This document shows, one piece after another, positions 50,803 to 58,992 of a DNA stretch of 64,000 nucleotides. The notes beneath the pieces are model-generated. The model saw only the letters and a list, made by a program, of their open reading frames with translations. It did not search any database and was not told the DNA's origin. The DNA is taken from positions 372,001 to 436,000 of the forward strand of contig NZ_WJNH01000002.1 of NCBI RefSeq assembly GCF_009649735.1, read 5' to 3'. Position numbers and translations under genes: made by a program. The DNA is from Salinibacillus xinjiangensis. GTDB taxonomy: Bacteria > Bacillota > Bacilli > Bacillales > Alkalibacillaceae. Numbering within the stretch: position 1 is the stretch's first letter; each line of letters opens with the position of its first letter.

Positions 50803-50833
50803 AATAAAAAAACCACGTCCATTATAGACGTGG
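50803..50833 (-). terminator. Terminator between the WxL gene and the WxL-interacting gene
   Basis: CCACGTC and GACGTGG pair over 7 bp and are followed by seven T on the minus strand. Partial read-through would give more WxL protein than its partner. Confidence 0.8.
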
Positions 50834-50856
50834 CAACCATTATCATTTATTTCCTA

Positions 50857-51483
50857 TTAAATGTTTGGAGCAATGGATACTCTAACAGTTGTTTTATAAG
50901 CACCATCATAAACATCGTTTGGCTTTAATGTTAATGTTAATGCATTTGTTGGAAAAGACAATTTATATTTACCCATTCCAGCGCCTTGTTGAACAGTTAC
51001 TAGAGTTGCTCCTGTAGTATTATCAATGGCTGTAGCTGTTGATAATAAAGTTGTATTAGTTTCTGTCACATCTGTTGAGTTTGCATCAACTTCAGTTAAA
51101 CTAGTTGGAGTTGCAACCTTTAGTGATCCTTCTTCTAAAAATTCATCTACTCTTGTAGTATGTGCAAACTGATCAGCTTTCATTGTCACAACCCAGCCAT
51201 CACCCGTACCTGTTGGGTCAGTGATAGTTAAAGGTTGAAGAGTTGTATCAATATTACGTGTAGTACCGTCTAGGTTAATAACCTTAACTGTATTTCCTAA
51301 TTCATCAGTAATTTCCTCATCATAAAATTCTCCAATACTAGGTACACTTACAGACAGTGATCCACCTTGCATAGTTGTATTATTTTCTGACGTTACCTCA
51401 GCAAAAGAAGTACCTGCAAATGAACCAACCACAAAACCTACTAAAGCTGTATTAATAACGATCTTTTTGAATAAATTTTTCAT
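50857..51483 (-). CDS. WxL-domain-like surface protein
   Basis: This 208-residue secreted protein has a signal peptide (about 6-27, ending S-F-A). The rest reads like a WxL domain: G-G-S-L-S-V-S-V-P near residue 40 and D-G-W-V-V-T-M near 97, where the usual W-x-L is W-V-V. The second motif near the end is replaced by Y-K-T-T-V-R-V-S-I-A-P. Low Cys and high Thr/Asn content fit a surface protein that binds peptidoglycan. The ATG at 51483 has AAGGGGG before it. A c-di-GMP riboswitch sits upstream. Confidence 0.8.
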   Translation of the reverse strand: MKNLFKKIVINTALVGFVVGSFAGTSFAEVTSENNTTMQGGSLSVSVPSIGEFYDEEITDELGNTVKVINLDGTTRNIDTTLQPLTITDPTGTGDGWVVTMKADQFAHTTRVDEFLEEGSLKVATPTSLTEVDANSTDVTETNTTLLSTATAIDNTTGATLVTVQQGAGMGKYKLSFPTNALTLTLKPNDVYDGAYKTTVRVSIAPNI

Positions 51484-51627
51484 ATTAAAATTTCCCCCTT
51501 TAAATGATTTGTCTAATCTATTTATGGAACCGAATGTGTTTTTTTTCATTAAAAAAATCCCTCCAAAACAAATTTATTTTTGAATTGAAAGAATCTCAAA
51601 GTAAACCCCAGTTGGAGTTTCATTCTC

Positions 51628-51719
51628 CATTCTTAGCAACTCAGCCACCTTAGCAATTCACCTTAGGTCTGTTAGCTTTGCGTCATCGTTTTTCAACAAC
51701 TTTGCCTTTTAAGAATGAG
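51628..51719 (-). ncRNA. c-di-GMP-I (GEMM) riboswitch
   Basis: On the minus strand P1 is CATTCTTA / TAAGAATG. Inside, AAAGGCAAAG, then GAAAAAC-GATGACGCAAAGC, CCTAAGG and TGGCTGAGTTGC match the c-di-GMP-I pattern: GGCAAA, GACGCAAAGC-x-x-x-GG-CTA and a GGTTGC-like receptor. A weak hairpin, AAACTCC / GGGGTTT (51603-51620), follows and may be the expression platform. It precedes the WxL gene by about 150 bp. Confidence 0.85.
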
Positions 51720-51940
51720 AACGATTGACTCTATTTCTCTATGTCGTTGTCGTCCATCACTCTCTGAAACTTATATTACACCTAATCCATTCAAAATACT
51801 AGATATAAAATTTTACCAATTAAACGTTTTGTAATTTTCGTTTAATTACTCGAGTTATGATATAATGGACTTTAATTATTAATGTATAAAATTAATTTAA
51901 CTTTTTTAATGTTTATTTAAACTATACAGGAGAGAGTTAT

Positions 51941-52501
51941 ATGTCAAAAAATAATAAATCAAACAAATCCATGCCAATTCGAGAATTTGAAAGTATAAAA
52001 AAGATGAAAGACTATTTATATCAACAATCTTTACGAAATGGATTTCTTTTTACATTTGGAATAAACAGTGGGTTAAAAATTTCTGATATCCTGCCATTAA
52101 AAGTTAAGGATATAAAGTATGCTTCTCACCTTGAAATACACGATAGAAACGGAAATATTAGAAGAGTGAAGATTTCTCCTTCTTTAAAGCAGGAGGTTGA
52201 GGAGTATACAAAAGGAAAGGATGATAGTTTTTATTTATTTCCATCCAGAGAAGGAAATAAACCCATTTCTCGAGTAACCGCATGGAACATATTAAAACAA
52301 GCTGCAAAAGAAATTGGGTTAAGTGAATCGATTGGGACCAATACCCTACGAAAAACATTTGGTTATCATTACTACAAGAAAACAAAGGATTTAGCGACCT
52401 TACAACAGATATTTGGACATTCCTCTATTTCCATTACGATGAACTTTATTGAAATCAAAGAAGATCTCTCAGATCAAAATATTGAAGATCTATTTTTATA
52501 A
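51941..52501 (+). CDS. Tyrosine-recombinase-fold protein lacking catalytic residues
   Basis: This 186-residue protein aligns along its length with the short Bacillus integrase-like recombinases (F-G-I-N-[ST]-G-L-[RK]-I-S-D-I-L-P-L; T-L-R-K-T-F-G-Y-H). Of the six catalytic positions three are changed: Arg I is Lys46, the box II His is Asn134, and the Tyr nucleophile is Phe169 in M-N-F-I-E-I. Arg137 and His160 remain. Strand exchange should be impossible, so it probably binds DNA only. AGGAGAG precedes the ATG. It diverges from the WxL operon. Confidence 0.85.
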   Translation: MSKNNKSNKSMPIREFESIKKMKDYLYQQSLRNGFLFTFGINSGLKISDILPLKVKDIKYASHLEIHDRNGNIRRVKISPSLKQEVEEYTKGKDDSFYLFPSREGNKPISRVTAWNILKQAAKEIGLSESIGTNTLRKTFGYHYYKKTKDLATLQQIFGHSSISITMNFIEIKEDLSDQNIEDLFL

Positions 52502-52529
52502 AACAATGAAAAAGATGTTTTTTAGGATA

Positions 52530-52558
52530 AAGTAAATTGGCCTGCCAATTTACTTTTT
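52530..52558. terminator. Bidirectional terminator between recombinase-like and DUF1259 genes
   Basis: AAGTAAATTGG (52530-52540) pairs with CCAATTTACTT (52545-52555), a perfect 11-bp stem with loop CCTG, then T run. Confidence 0.9.
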
Positions 52559-52565
52559 AAGGATC

Positions 52566-52997
52566 CTATTTAGATGAAGGGCGTACTTTTTTATCAGTCA
52601 AAACCTCTAAAGCATCCTTTACATCCCTAGCAAAGTTTAATGGCCTATCTATTTTAATAAAATGCATATACATTAAACGTGGCTTATCAAAAAGCCAATG
52701 GTTATGAATTGCTGTAACTTTAATTCCGTGCTCTCTCAATTTAGTCAAGAACGGATTGATTTCTTTTTCAAGGATAACAGTCTCACCAAGACAAAGGGCT
52801 TTACCCTCACTATCCAAATTCTCGAAAGAAAATGCTTGTGGTACATACATAAAGGAATCTGCTCTTCTACCCAATACAACTGGACGGATATTTGTTCTAG
52901 AACGGGTAGCTAAACAAACCCCATTATCAAAGCTTGAAGTGGAATTAAGAATTCTCCCAAATTCATCACAAAGTGTTTGTATATCTTGTTCTATCAA
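52566..52997 (-). CDS. DUF1259 (LppY/LpqO-like) protein
   Basis: This 143-residue protein has the DUF1259 pattern V-T-A-I-H-N-H-W-L near residue 93 and M-Y-M-H-F near 108, with conserved His that look like metal ligands. Most members are secreted lipoproteins with two such domains; this one has a single domain and no signal peptide. Function of the family is unknown. It converges with the recombinase-like gene on a shared terminator. Confidence 0.75.
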   Translation of the reverse strand: MIEQDIQTLCDEFGRILNSTSSFDNGVCLATRSRTNIRPVVLGRRADSFMYVPQAFSFENLDSEGKALCLGETVILEKEINPFLTKLREHGIKVTAIHNHWLFDKPRLMYMHFIKIDRPLNFARDVKDALEVLTDKKVRPSSK

Positions 52998-53213
52998 AAC
53001 AAATGCCTCCCTTAGATTATTTCATCATTGCTGTATTGTATGTCTATATTAATGTTAAGGCTGAGGCAAATGTCTATTTTTGGATATAGTTTAAATATTT
53101 TTACTTGTTTTGGGGTGTTTATTAATATTGACAAACTATAACCTTTCTATGTTTCATTGAAGGCAAAGTCGGGTAATAAATAATATTGTAGCGTCAGTTT
53201 ATCATAGCTTTAC

Positions 53214-53248
53214 AAAAAAGGTGTAACGTGTTCTGTTACACCTTTTTT
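53214..53248 (+). terminator. Orphan terminator-like hairpin
   Basis: AAAAAAGGTGTAAC (53214-53227) and GTTACACCTTTTTT (53235-53248) are perfectly complementary over 14 bp. It lies in the gap 52998-53375 between divergent genes, where no gene needs an end. It may mark the end of an unannotated small RNA; otherwise I see nothing in this gap. Confidence 0.7.
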
Positions 53249-53375
53249 GGTTCATTTACCACTTTCAATTTATTAAACGTTTTCACATATAGCCATTTAG
53301 TCCCATTTCATGTTAGACTTTTAAAGTATTAAAAAACACTACATGAAATTGCTAGAAGGCTAGGTGAACGCCATC

Positions 53376-55382
53376 ATGAATACATATTTAAAGCAAATCC
53401 CTCTTTTAGTCTGGTTAATTAGCGGCATCATACTAGGTCTATCGATTTATTTTCATCTTTTAGAAACCGCAACCAACATAGGACTGTTTTGGATTTTAAA
53501 CCTACTATCTGTAACCCTATTTTCCTATTATTTAGGTCTCTTAGGTGGACTTTTTGCTCTTATTGTCATCTTAACCGTGCGTATTAGTGTTGACTTACAA
53601 ACGTTTTCTGAGCTCTCTTTTCACGAATGGGCATCTGCTCTCATAATTAATTCAATTGGATTCGTCACTTCAATTTCAATTGGGTATTTCGCAGGGAAGT
53701 TAAAATCAAATGAGACGAAAATTTATCAAATTCTTAATAATAACGATATAACTTACTGGACTCGAGACTTAAAAACAAATAAGGTCACAGTTTCAGAAGG
53801 TAGCGCTAAAATATACGGTCTTTCAAGAAAAGAATTTGATAAAAATCCAAGCCTATGGTTCGATTCTATACACCCAAAAGACAAACAAATCTCACTCCAT
53901 GCCATGAAAAAACAAGAGCTAGGAAAAAGAACAAAAGAGGTTTACCGCATTTTTCGTCAAGATGGGGATATTCGTTGGGTAGAGGATCGCGGCACTCCAA
54001 GCGTGAATAAAAAAGGAGAAGTGACGAAAGTAGATGGAGTCATTTTTGATATCACAAGTCAAAAACTTGCAGAAGAACAGATGAATAAGATGGCGTATCA
54101 CGACTTCTTAACAGGACTTCCCAATCGAAATGGATTTAGCCATTACGTGAATGAATCTATTTTAACGGCGAAACAAACAGGTACATCTCTAGCCGTTCTA
54201 TTTATCGACTTTGATAATTTTAAACGTGTAAATGACACACTTGGTCATAATGCAGGAGATAAATTATTAGTACAGATTGCGAACAGGTTGCATGATTGTA
54301 TTCGAGATCACGATGTGGTGTCCAGACAAGGTGGAGATGAATTTATTGTCCTTCTTGAGAATACGTATGAAGAAACTGTAGGTGAAATTGCCGAACGCAT
54401 CATTGAGAACATGAATAAACCATACTTTGTTAATGGCAATGAAATTTTCTCCACACCTAGTATTGGGATTAGTATCTATCCTTCTAGTGGAGATAATGCT
54501 GAAACATTGATAGAAAAAGCAGATTTTGCGATGTACTTGGCTAAAGAAAGAGGTAAAAATAATTACCAATTCTATAATGATGATTTAAATCAAAAGCTTA
54601 AACGGCGGTTAACGATTGAAACTCGACTGTACAAGGCGATTGATAACCGAGAGCTATCCGTACATTATCATCCTCAAATCAATCTTGAAACAGGACAGTT
54701 AGCCGGAGCTGAAGCCCTGCTTCGTTGGAAGACCGACATCGGGCCCATTAGTCCTGGTGAATTTATCCCTATTGCAGAGGAGACGGGTCATATTATCAAT
54801 ATTGGTGAATGGGTAATTAGACAATCCTGTCGCGATATTAAACAATTTCGAAAGCGTGGCTTATCCCGTTTCCCGATATCTGTAAATATCTCGACAAAGC
54901 AGCTGATGCACCCCCATTTTATAATTCGATTAAAAAACATTATTCATGAAGAAGAAATAGACCCGAGCTTATTAACCCTAGAAATAACCGAATCTACATT
55001 GCTCTTTTATGAGGATGCTAAGGAAAATATCATTGAACTGCGTGAGTTAGGCGTAGGAATATCGCTAGACGATTTTGGAGTCGGTTATTCCTCTTTAAGT
55101 ATGATTAAAAATATTGAAATTGATGAGTTAAAAATCGACCAGAGTTTTCTTATTGACGCCTTAGAGAACAAACGAGTTTATTCACTACTGGAAACTATTA
55201 TTGAAATCGGTAAAAAGCTTGATGCTAAGGTTGTTGTAGAGGGGGTAGAAACAGCTGAACAATTAGAATTGCTACTCGATAAGGGAGTTTATGGTCAAGG
55301 ATATTTTTATACGAAACCCTTATCCATGCATGAATTTGAATCATGGTATGATCGATTCTACAAACGGGAAGAGAGAGTTTAG
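53376..55382 (+). CDS. Membrane PAS-GGDEF-EAL c-di-GMP signalling protein
   Basis: This 668-residue protein has four to five N-terminal membrane helices (about 1-107), a PAS domain (about 115-230), GGDEF (about 240-400) and EAL (about 415-660). The GGDEF motif is intact (R-Q-G-G-D-E-F), with an inhibitory-site R-D-H-D five residues before it. The EAL domain keeps A-E-A-L-L-R-W, V-N-I-S, L-E-I-T-E-S, L-D-D-F-G, L-K-I-D-Q and V-E-G-V-E-T, so both synthesis and breakdown of c-di-GMP are possible. The ATG at 53376 has AGGTGA at 8-nt spacing. It lies 1.9 kb from a c-di-GMP riboswitch that it may feed. Confidence 0.93.
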   Translation: MNTYLKQIPLLVWLISGIILGLSIYFHLLETATNIGLFWILNLLSVTLFSYYLGLLGGLFALIVILTVRISVDLQTFSELSFHEWASALIINSIGFVTSISIGYFAGKLKSNETKIYQILNNNDITYWTRDLKTNKVTVSEGSAKIYGLSRKEFDKNPSLWFDSIHPKDKQISLHAMKKQELGKRTKEVYRIFRQDGDIRWVEDRGTPSVNKKGEVTKVDGVIFDITSQKLAEEQMNKMAYHDFLTGLPNRNGFSHYVNESILTAKQTGTSLAVLFIDFDNFKRVNDTLGHNAGDKLLVQIANRLHDCIRDHDVVSRQGGDEFIVLLENTYEETVGEIAERIIENMNKPYFVNGNEIFSTPSIGISIYPSSGDNAETLIEKADFAMYLAKERGKNNYQFYNDDLNQKLKRRLTIETRLYKAIDNRELSVHYHPQINLETGQLAGAEALLRWKTDIGPISPGEFIPIAEETGHIINIGEWVIRQSCRDIKQFRKRGLSRFPISVNISTKQLMHPHFIIRLKNIIHEEEIDPSLLTLEITESTLLFYEDAKENIIELRELGVGISLDDFGVGYSSLSMIKNIEIDELKIDQSFLIDALENKRVYSLLETIIEIGKKLDAKVVVEGVETAEQLELLLDKGVYGQGYFYTKPLSMHEFESWYDRFYKREERV

Positions 55383-55510
55383 TCTCTTCTTCTTTTTATT
55401 CACACGAAATTTTCTAAACATACACAATCTATCAACATTTTCTGATTCTATTGACGGTCTATTCTCCCCCTGTTATGATTCTTCTATTATACTCATTAAC
55501 AAATAAATAT

Positions 55511-55590
55511 CACCTTGTATAAGTCCAGGAATATGGCTTGGACGTTTCTACCAGCTACCTTAAATAGCTTGTCTACAAGGATTTGTGAAA
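55511..55590 (+). ncRNA. Purine (guanine-type) riboswitch aptamer
   Basis: P1 is CCTTGT / ACAAGG. TATAAGTCC-AGGAATATGGCTTGGACGTTTCTACC, then AGCTACC-TTAAAT-AGCTTGTCTAC, match the purine riboswitch core. The specificity position in G-T-C-T-A-C carries C, indicating guanine or hypoxanthine rather than adenine. The neighbouring base (A in most members) is T here. Confidence 0.92.
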
Positions 55591-55620
55591 TATCTTTTTT
55601 TTCCTAATTCTTCTGTAGAT

Positions 55621-55652
55621 AAACTTTGGTCGAAGCGGCCAAAGTTTTTTTG
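55621..55652 (+). terminator. Purine-controlled attenuator terminator
   Basis: AAACTTTGG (55621-55629) pairs with CCAAAGTTT (55639-55647), followed by T run to 55651. It stands between the aptamer and the NCS2 gene and should form when guanine is bound. Confidence 0.88.
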
Positions 55653-55763
55653 GTTTAAACGAACGCAGGAGAGGTCAAATTCAGTAGCTTTATTTATATA
55701 TTCGCACTAAACTTATACTATATCTTAAAACGAACGAAAATTATAACCAAGGAGAATCACAAC

Positions 55764-57059
55764 ATGAGAGAATATTTTCAGTTTCATGACCGGAATACAT
55801 CCTATAAACAAGAAACCCTCGCTGGGATTACGACATTTCTTTCTATGGCCTATATATTAATTGTCAATCCGATTATTTTAGGACAAGCAGGTATGGAGAA
55901 GGGTGCTGTATTTACAGCAACAGCTTTAACTGCTATTATTGGAACTTTACTGATTGGAATCCTAGCTAATTATCCAATTGGAATCGCGCCAAGTATGGGC
56001 TTAAATTCATTTTTCACCTTTTCTGTATGTATAGGAATGGGGATTGAATGGCCTGTAGCTTTGACCGGCGTTTTTATTGCGGGAATTTTATTTGTTATTT
56101 TAAGCTTGCTAAAAATCCGCGAAAAAATAATCAATACCATTCCACAGGATTTAAAGTATGCCATTGCATCTGGAATAGGTTTTTTCATCGCCTTTATTGG
56201 GTTAAAAAATGCTAATATCATCGTAGCCAATCCTGATACCATCGTTTCAATCGGAAATCTAACCACTCCAACAACAGCACTAGCTGTGATTGGATTTATA
56301 ATCACAGTTGCTATGCTTGTTCGTGGAATTCATGGTGGAATATTTTATGGAATCGTCATTACTACAATCATTGGTATGCTGATGGGATTAATTAATCTGC
56401 CGTCCTCCGTTGTTGGTAAAGTCCCTAGCTTAGAGCCGACATTTGGTGTGGTATTTTCCCACATTGGTGACATTTTTACACCTGAATTGTTATCTGTTAT
56501 TTTTACTTTTTTATTTGTAGCGTTTTTTGATACGGCTGGAACGTTAATCGCCATTGCGAGTCAGGCTAAAATTATGAAAAATAACAAAATCCCTAATGCT
56601 GGGAAGGCCCTGTTAGCCGATTCATCATCAAGTGTAATTGGAGCTATTTTGGGTACTTCCACACCAGCTACAAGTGTTGAATCTTCTGCTGGGATAGCCG
56701 TTGGAGGTCGGACAGGATTTACATCAATCATTATTGCAGCTTGTTTTTCTGTAGCGCTGTTTTTCTCACCTATCCTATCTGTAATCACATCAGAAGTCAC
56801 AGCACCTGCATTAATGATTGTGGGGAGTTTAATGGCAATGGAAATTAGTAAAATCAATTGGAGCAAACTTGAGATTGTTATTCCTGCTTTTATAACAATT
56901 ATTATGATGCCACTTACATCAAGTGTTGCCACTGGAATCGCTCTTGGATTTATATTATATCCTGTTACATTAATAGCTCAGAAACGATTTAAAGAGATCC
57001 ACCCTATCATGTACGCTTTAGGATTTCTTTTTGTCTTATATTTTATTTTTGTTGCGTAA
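55764..57059 (+). CDS. NCS2 (AzgA-like) purine permease
   Basis: This 431-residue protein has about 13-14 membrane helices and the AzgA-type hallmarks: E-T-L-A-G-I-T-T-F-L-S-M-A-Y near residue 16, N-S-F-F-T-F near 82 and S-S-A-G-I-A-V-G-G-R-T-G near 310, and D-T-A-G-T-L. It imports hypoxanthine, guanine or adenine by proton symport, like PbuG/PbuO. The guanine-type riboswitch upstream supports this. A terminator follows at 57063. Confidence 0.94.
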   Translation: MREYFQFHDRNTSYKQETLAGITTFLSMAYILIVNPIILGQAGMEKGAVFTATALTAIIGTLLIGILANYPIGIAPSMGLNSFFTFSVCIGMGIEWPVALTGVFIAGILFVILSLLKIREKIINTIPQDLKYAIASGIGFFIAFIGLKNANIIVANPDTIVSIGNLTTPTTALAVIGFIITVAMLVRGIHGGIFYGIVITTIIGMLMGLINLPSSVVGKVPSLEPTFGVVFSHIGDIFTPELLSVIFTFLFVAFFDTAGTLIAIASQAKIMKNNKIPNAGKALLADSSSSVIGAILGTSTPATSVESSAGIAVGGRTGFTSIIIAACFSVALFFSPILSVITSEVTAPALMIVGSLMAMEISKINWSKLEIVIPAFITIIMMPLTSSVATGIALGFILYPVTLIAQKRFKEIHPIMYALGFLFVLYFIFVA

Positions 57060-57062
57060 AGG

Positions 57063-57104
57063 AAAGCCACCAAGCCATCTTGCACAATTGCTTGGTGGCT
57101 TTTT
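57063..57104. terminator. Terminator of the purine permease gene
   Basis: AAAGCCACCAAGC and GCTTGGTGGCTTT form a 13-bp stem followed by T run; it may also stop the convergent OsmC transcript. Confidence 0.9.
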
Positions 57105-57106
57105 GA

Positions 57107-57532
57107 TTATACCTCTTGTGTGCCTTCTTCACCATTTATCGAGTAGCTAGCCGTTATATTTGCTGATAATGAGTGCGATACAGAACAATATTTGTCCTTG
57201 GATAGCTGAATGGCTCTTACTACTTTGTCTTCTGGTAAATTTCCATCCACTGCATAATGGATGTGGATGTCTGTAAATTTCTTCGGATGTTCCTCTGCTC
57301 TCGTCCCTTTTACTTCCATTTGGAAGGAAGTTGGTTCTAATCTCATCTTTTTCAATATAGAAATCATATCAATCCCCGTGCAGCCTGCAACAGCATTAAG
57401 AAGTAATTCAGTGGGTCGTGCCCCACTATTTGTACCTCCAACCTCCTCTGAAGCATCCATGGATATATCATGTCCAGACGGGGTAACGCTTGAAAATGCC
57501 ATTTTTTCTGACCAATCGATCATTGTTTTCAT
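57107..57532 (-). CDS. OsmC-family protein
   Basis: This 141-residue protein has the two catalytic Cys of OsmC/Ohr: Cys51 in A-V-A-G-C-T-G-I-D and Cys116 in D-K-Y-C-S-V-S-H-S. R-P-T-E-L-L-L-N comes just before the first. It reduces organic or fatty acid hydroperoxides with thiol help. The ATG at 57532 lies 5 nt after GGGAAGG and gives the standard N-terminus; 57550 has no site. It converges with the purine permease gene. Confidence 0.9.
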   Translation of the reverse strand: MKTMIDWSEKMAFSSVTPSGHDISMDASEEVGGTNSGARPTELLLNAVAGCTGIDMISILKKMRLEPTSFQMEVKGTRAEEHPKKFTDIHIHYAVDGNLPEDKVVRAIQLSKDKYCSVSHSLSANITASYSINGEEGTQEV

Positions 57533-57692
57533 GAGCACCTTCCCTTTCATGTCTATTATTTTATAAATTCCCCAATATATCTTGCTCTACAAATGCTGTA
57601 AGTAATTGGAATTATTTTACTTTTAATTACTTTTGTGCCTCTCGTATCGAACTATTAATTTTGGGAAAGTTAAATTTCAGGAGGTGATTAAA

Positions 57693-57863
57693 GTGACCAA
57701 AAACAGAAATAGAAATCGCAACAATCAGAACAACAACAACAATAACAATAACAACAATGAGTTAAATGTTGATGCGAACACTGAGTTTGCAAATGAAAAC
57801 GATGCTCGCGATTTCGCAAACCGCAACAACCGTAACAATAACAACAATAATAACAACAACTAA
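57693..57863 (+). CDS. Asn-rich small protein, possible gamma-type SASP relative
   Basis: This 56-residue product starts at GTG 57693 with a strong AGGAGGTGA site. It is about half Asn, with two poly-Asn runs. Between them reads N-T-E-F-A-N-E-N-D-A, close to the repeated T-E-F-A-S-E-T-N-A of gamma-type small acid-soluble spore proteins, where Gln and Asn are also abundant. So a storage role in the spore core is plausible, but the rest of the match is weak because of low complexity. Confidence 0.65.
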   Translation: MTKNRNRNRNNQNNNNNNNNNNELNVDANTEFANENDARDFANRNNRNNNNNNNNN

Positions 57864-57927
57864 ATAGTTCTTTGGTGTGATTTCCCCTATGTACATACTT
57901 GGGGGGAATCTCCCCTTATGTAATGAA

Positions 57928-57960
57928 AAAGAGTGCAGCCTATTTTAGGCTACACTCTTT
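57928..57960. terminator. Bidirectional terminator
   Basis: AAAGAGTGCAGCCTA and TAGGCTACACTCTTT form a 15-bp stem with one mismatch, between the Asn-rich gene and the convergent HMA-like gene. Confidence 0.9.
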
Positions 57961-57962
57961 AT

Positions 57963-58175
57963 TCATTTTATTTCAATATGGAAACCTTCTGATTCTATAT
58001 TTGTCGTGATCTCCTGTAACTCAATTTGATCATCATCATATTCAACCTTTATTTCTCCATCGTCCGTATCTACAAGTACTCGTTCAATTCCAGGCACATT
58101 CATCAAAAACGATTCTAATTTTTGAATATTATCATGCCCATGTGCTTCCTTTATGAATAGAGTGTTATGAGGCAT
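57963..58175 (-). CDS. HMA-fold-like small protein without the metal-binding Cys pair
   Basis: This protein of about 70 residues has the beta-alpha-beta-beta-alpha-beta order of heavy-metal-associated domains: L-F-I-K-E-A, helix, V-P-G-I-E-R-V-L-V-D, G-E-I-K-V-E-Y, helix, G-F-H-I-E-I. The metal loop that normally has C-x-x-C reads A-H-G-H-D-N here, so it may bind via His or not bind metal. Starts at 58178 and 58175 are adjacent ATGs; the second has AAAGGGG at 6 nt. Function unknown. Confidence 0.7.
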   Translation of the reverse strand: MPHNTLFIKEAHGHDNIQKLESFLMNVPGIERVLVDTDDGEIKVEYDDDQIELQEITTNIESEGFHIEIK

Positions 58176-58339
58176 CATAGACCCCTTTCCTTCTATAATA
58201 AATTTGTAATTATTCTCCTCAACCTATAGATTGCCCAAAAATAATGGAATCATATCTAAAATAAGAAAAAGCCCATTGTATAGAAATCCTTGTTTTTCCA
58301 CATACTATATAAAAATTTTTAGACAAGGTGGTGGTAAAT

Positions 58340-58552
58340 ATGGGATTAATCAATGCTTTCAGTGATTGGAGAGAAAATAGGAAGGAAAAAAAACGTGCTG
58401 ATATGGAAGCGAAAGGCTTTTGTCCGGATTGTGGGGGACGTGGATTTAATGTGGTTGCTCACAGCGAAGCTTATTATATTCCGCCGATGGATTGTTTTGG
58501 CTGCGACGGTAGTGGCTTATATTCCGATTGGGAACGTAATCAGTTTTCCTAA
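58340..58552 (+). CDS. Small DnaJ-type zinc-finger protein
   Basis: This 70-residue protein has two C-x2-C-x-G-x-G units, C-P-D-C-G-G-R-G and C-F-G-C-D-G-S-G, as in the DnaJ zinc-binding domain, so one zinc is expected. The N-terminus is a short basic helix (W-R-E-N-R-K-E-K-K-R-A). The ATG at 58340 has AAGGTGG upstream; GTG 58328 lies within that site. I know the type from Bacilli, without an assigned role. Confidence 0.75.
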   Translation: MGLINAFSDWRENRKEKKRADMEAKGFCPDCGGRGFNVVAHSEAYYIPPMDCFGCDGSGLYSDWERNQFS

Positions 58553-58622
58553 TTGGAATAATTCAGCACTTACCTATGTACCCCCCTTAACGGACAAGGG
58601 GGGCTTATTTGTTATAAATCAC

Positions 58623-58721
58623 TTAGTAACCGTAGCCCCTAGAAGCTCCAACAATGATTAATAGGATAAACAGCACTACAATTAGCGCGAATCCGCCTCC
58701 ATATCCATATCCGTATCCCAT
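58623..58721 (-). CDS. YjcZ-type sporulation peptide
   Basis: This 32-residue peptide reads [16 protein letters not shown], then [16 protein letters not shown] and stop. A Gly/Tyr-rich start, one hydrophobic helix and a short polar end are the pattern of the YjcZ family of spore formers. AAAGGAGG lies 8 nt before the ATG at 58721. It is too short for usual gene callers. Confidence 0.88.
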   Translation of the reverse strand: MGYGYGYGGGFALIVVLFILLIIVGASRGYGY

Positions 58722-58934
58722 AATCAAATCCTCCTTTAAAAGAAATATTGGTACCTTTCATTAACCACTTTATGTAAGGGTATTCCACGTTGTATAGGCT
58801 CTTATGGAGATTTCTCTATACAATAAAATTTGGGCTTTATCTATTAATCTCACAAAACTATATCCAACCGCTATATTTTAAATTTTTTAACATGTTTGTC
58901 TTTTCAAAATCATATAAAAATAGTAGAATCTTCT

Positions 58935-58948
58935 TGTAAGCGCTTTTC
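58935..58948 (+). promoter_or_regulatory. Probable cre site (CcpA) upstream of cstA
   Basis: TGTAAGCGCTTTTC matches TGWAARCGYTWNCW at 13 of 14 positions and lies 45 bp before the cstA start. CcpA control of cstA is expected because the family responds to carbon starvation. Confidence 0.7.
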
Positions 58949-58992
58949 CAGTTTTTTCATCATATTTCTACAATTTTAAAGGAGGGTAAAGA

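Noticed and set aside
51941-52501. Evidence for an integrated mobile element
   Set aside because: The recombinase lacks catalytic residues, and there are no attachment-site repeats, phage or conjugation genes around it.
58553-58992. Additional small genes in the gap before cstA
   Set aside because: Apart from the YjcZ-type peptide and the cre site I find no frame with a ribosome site.
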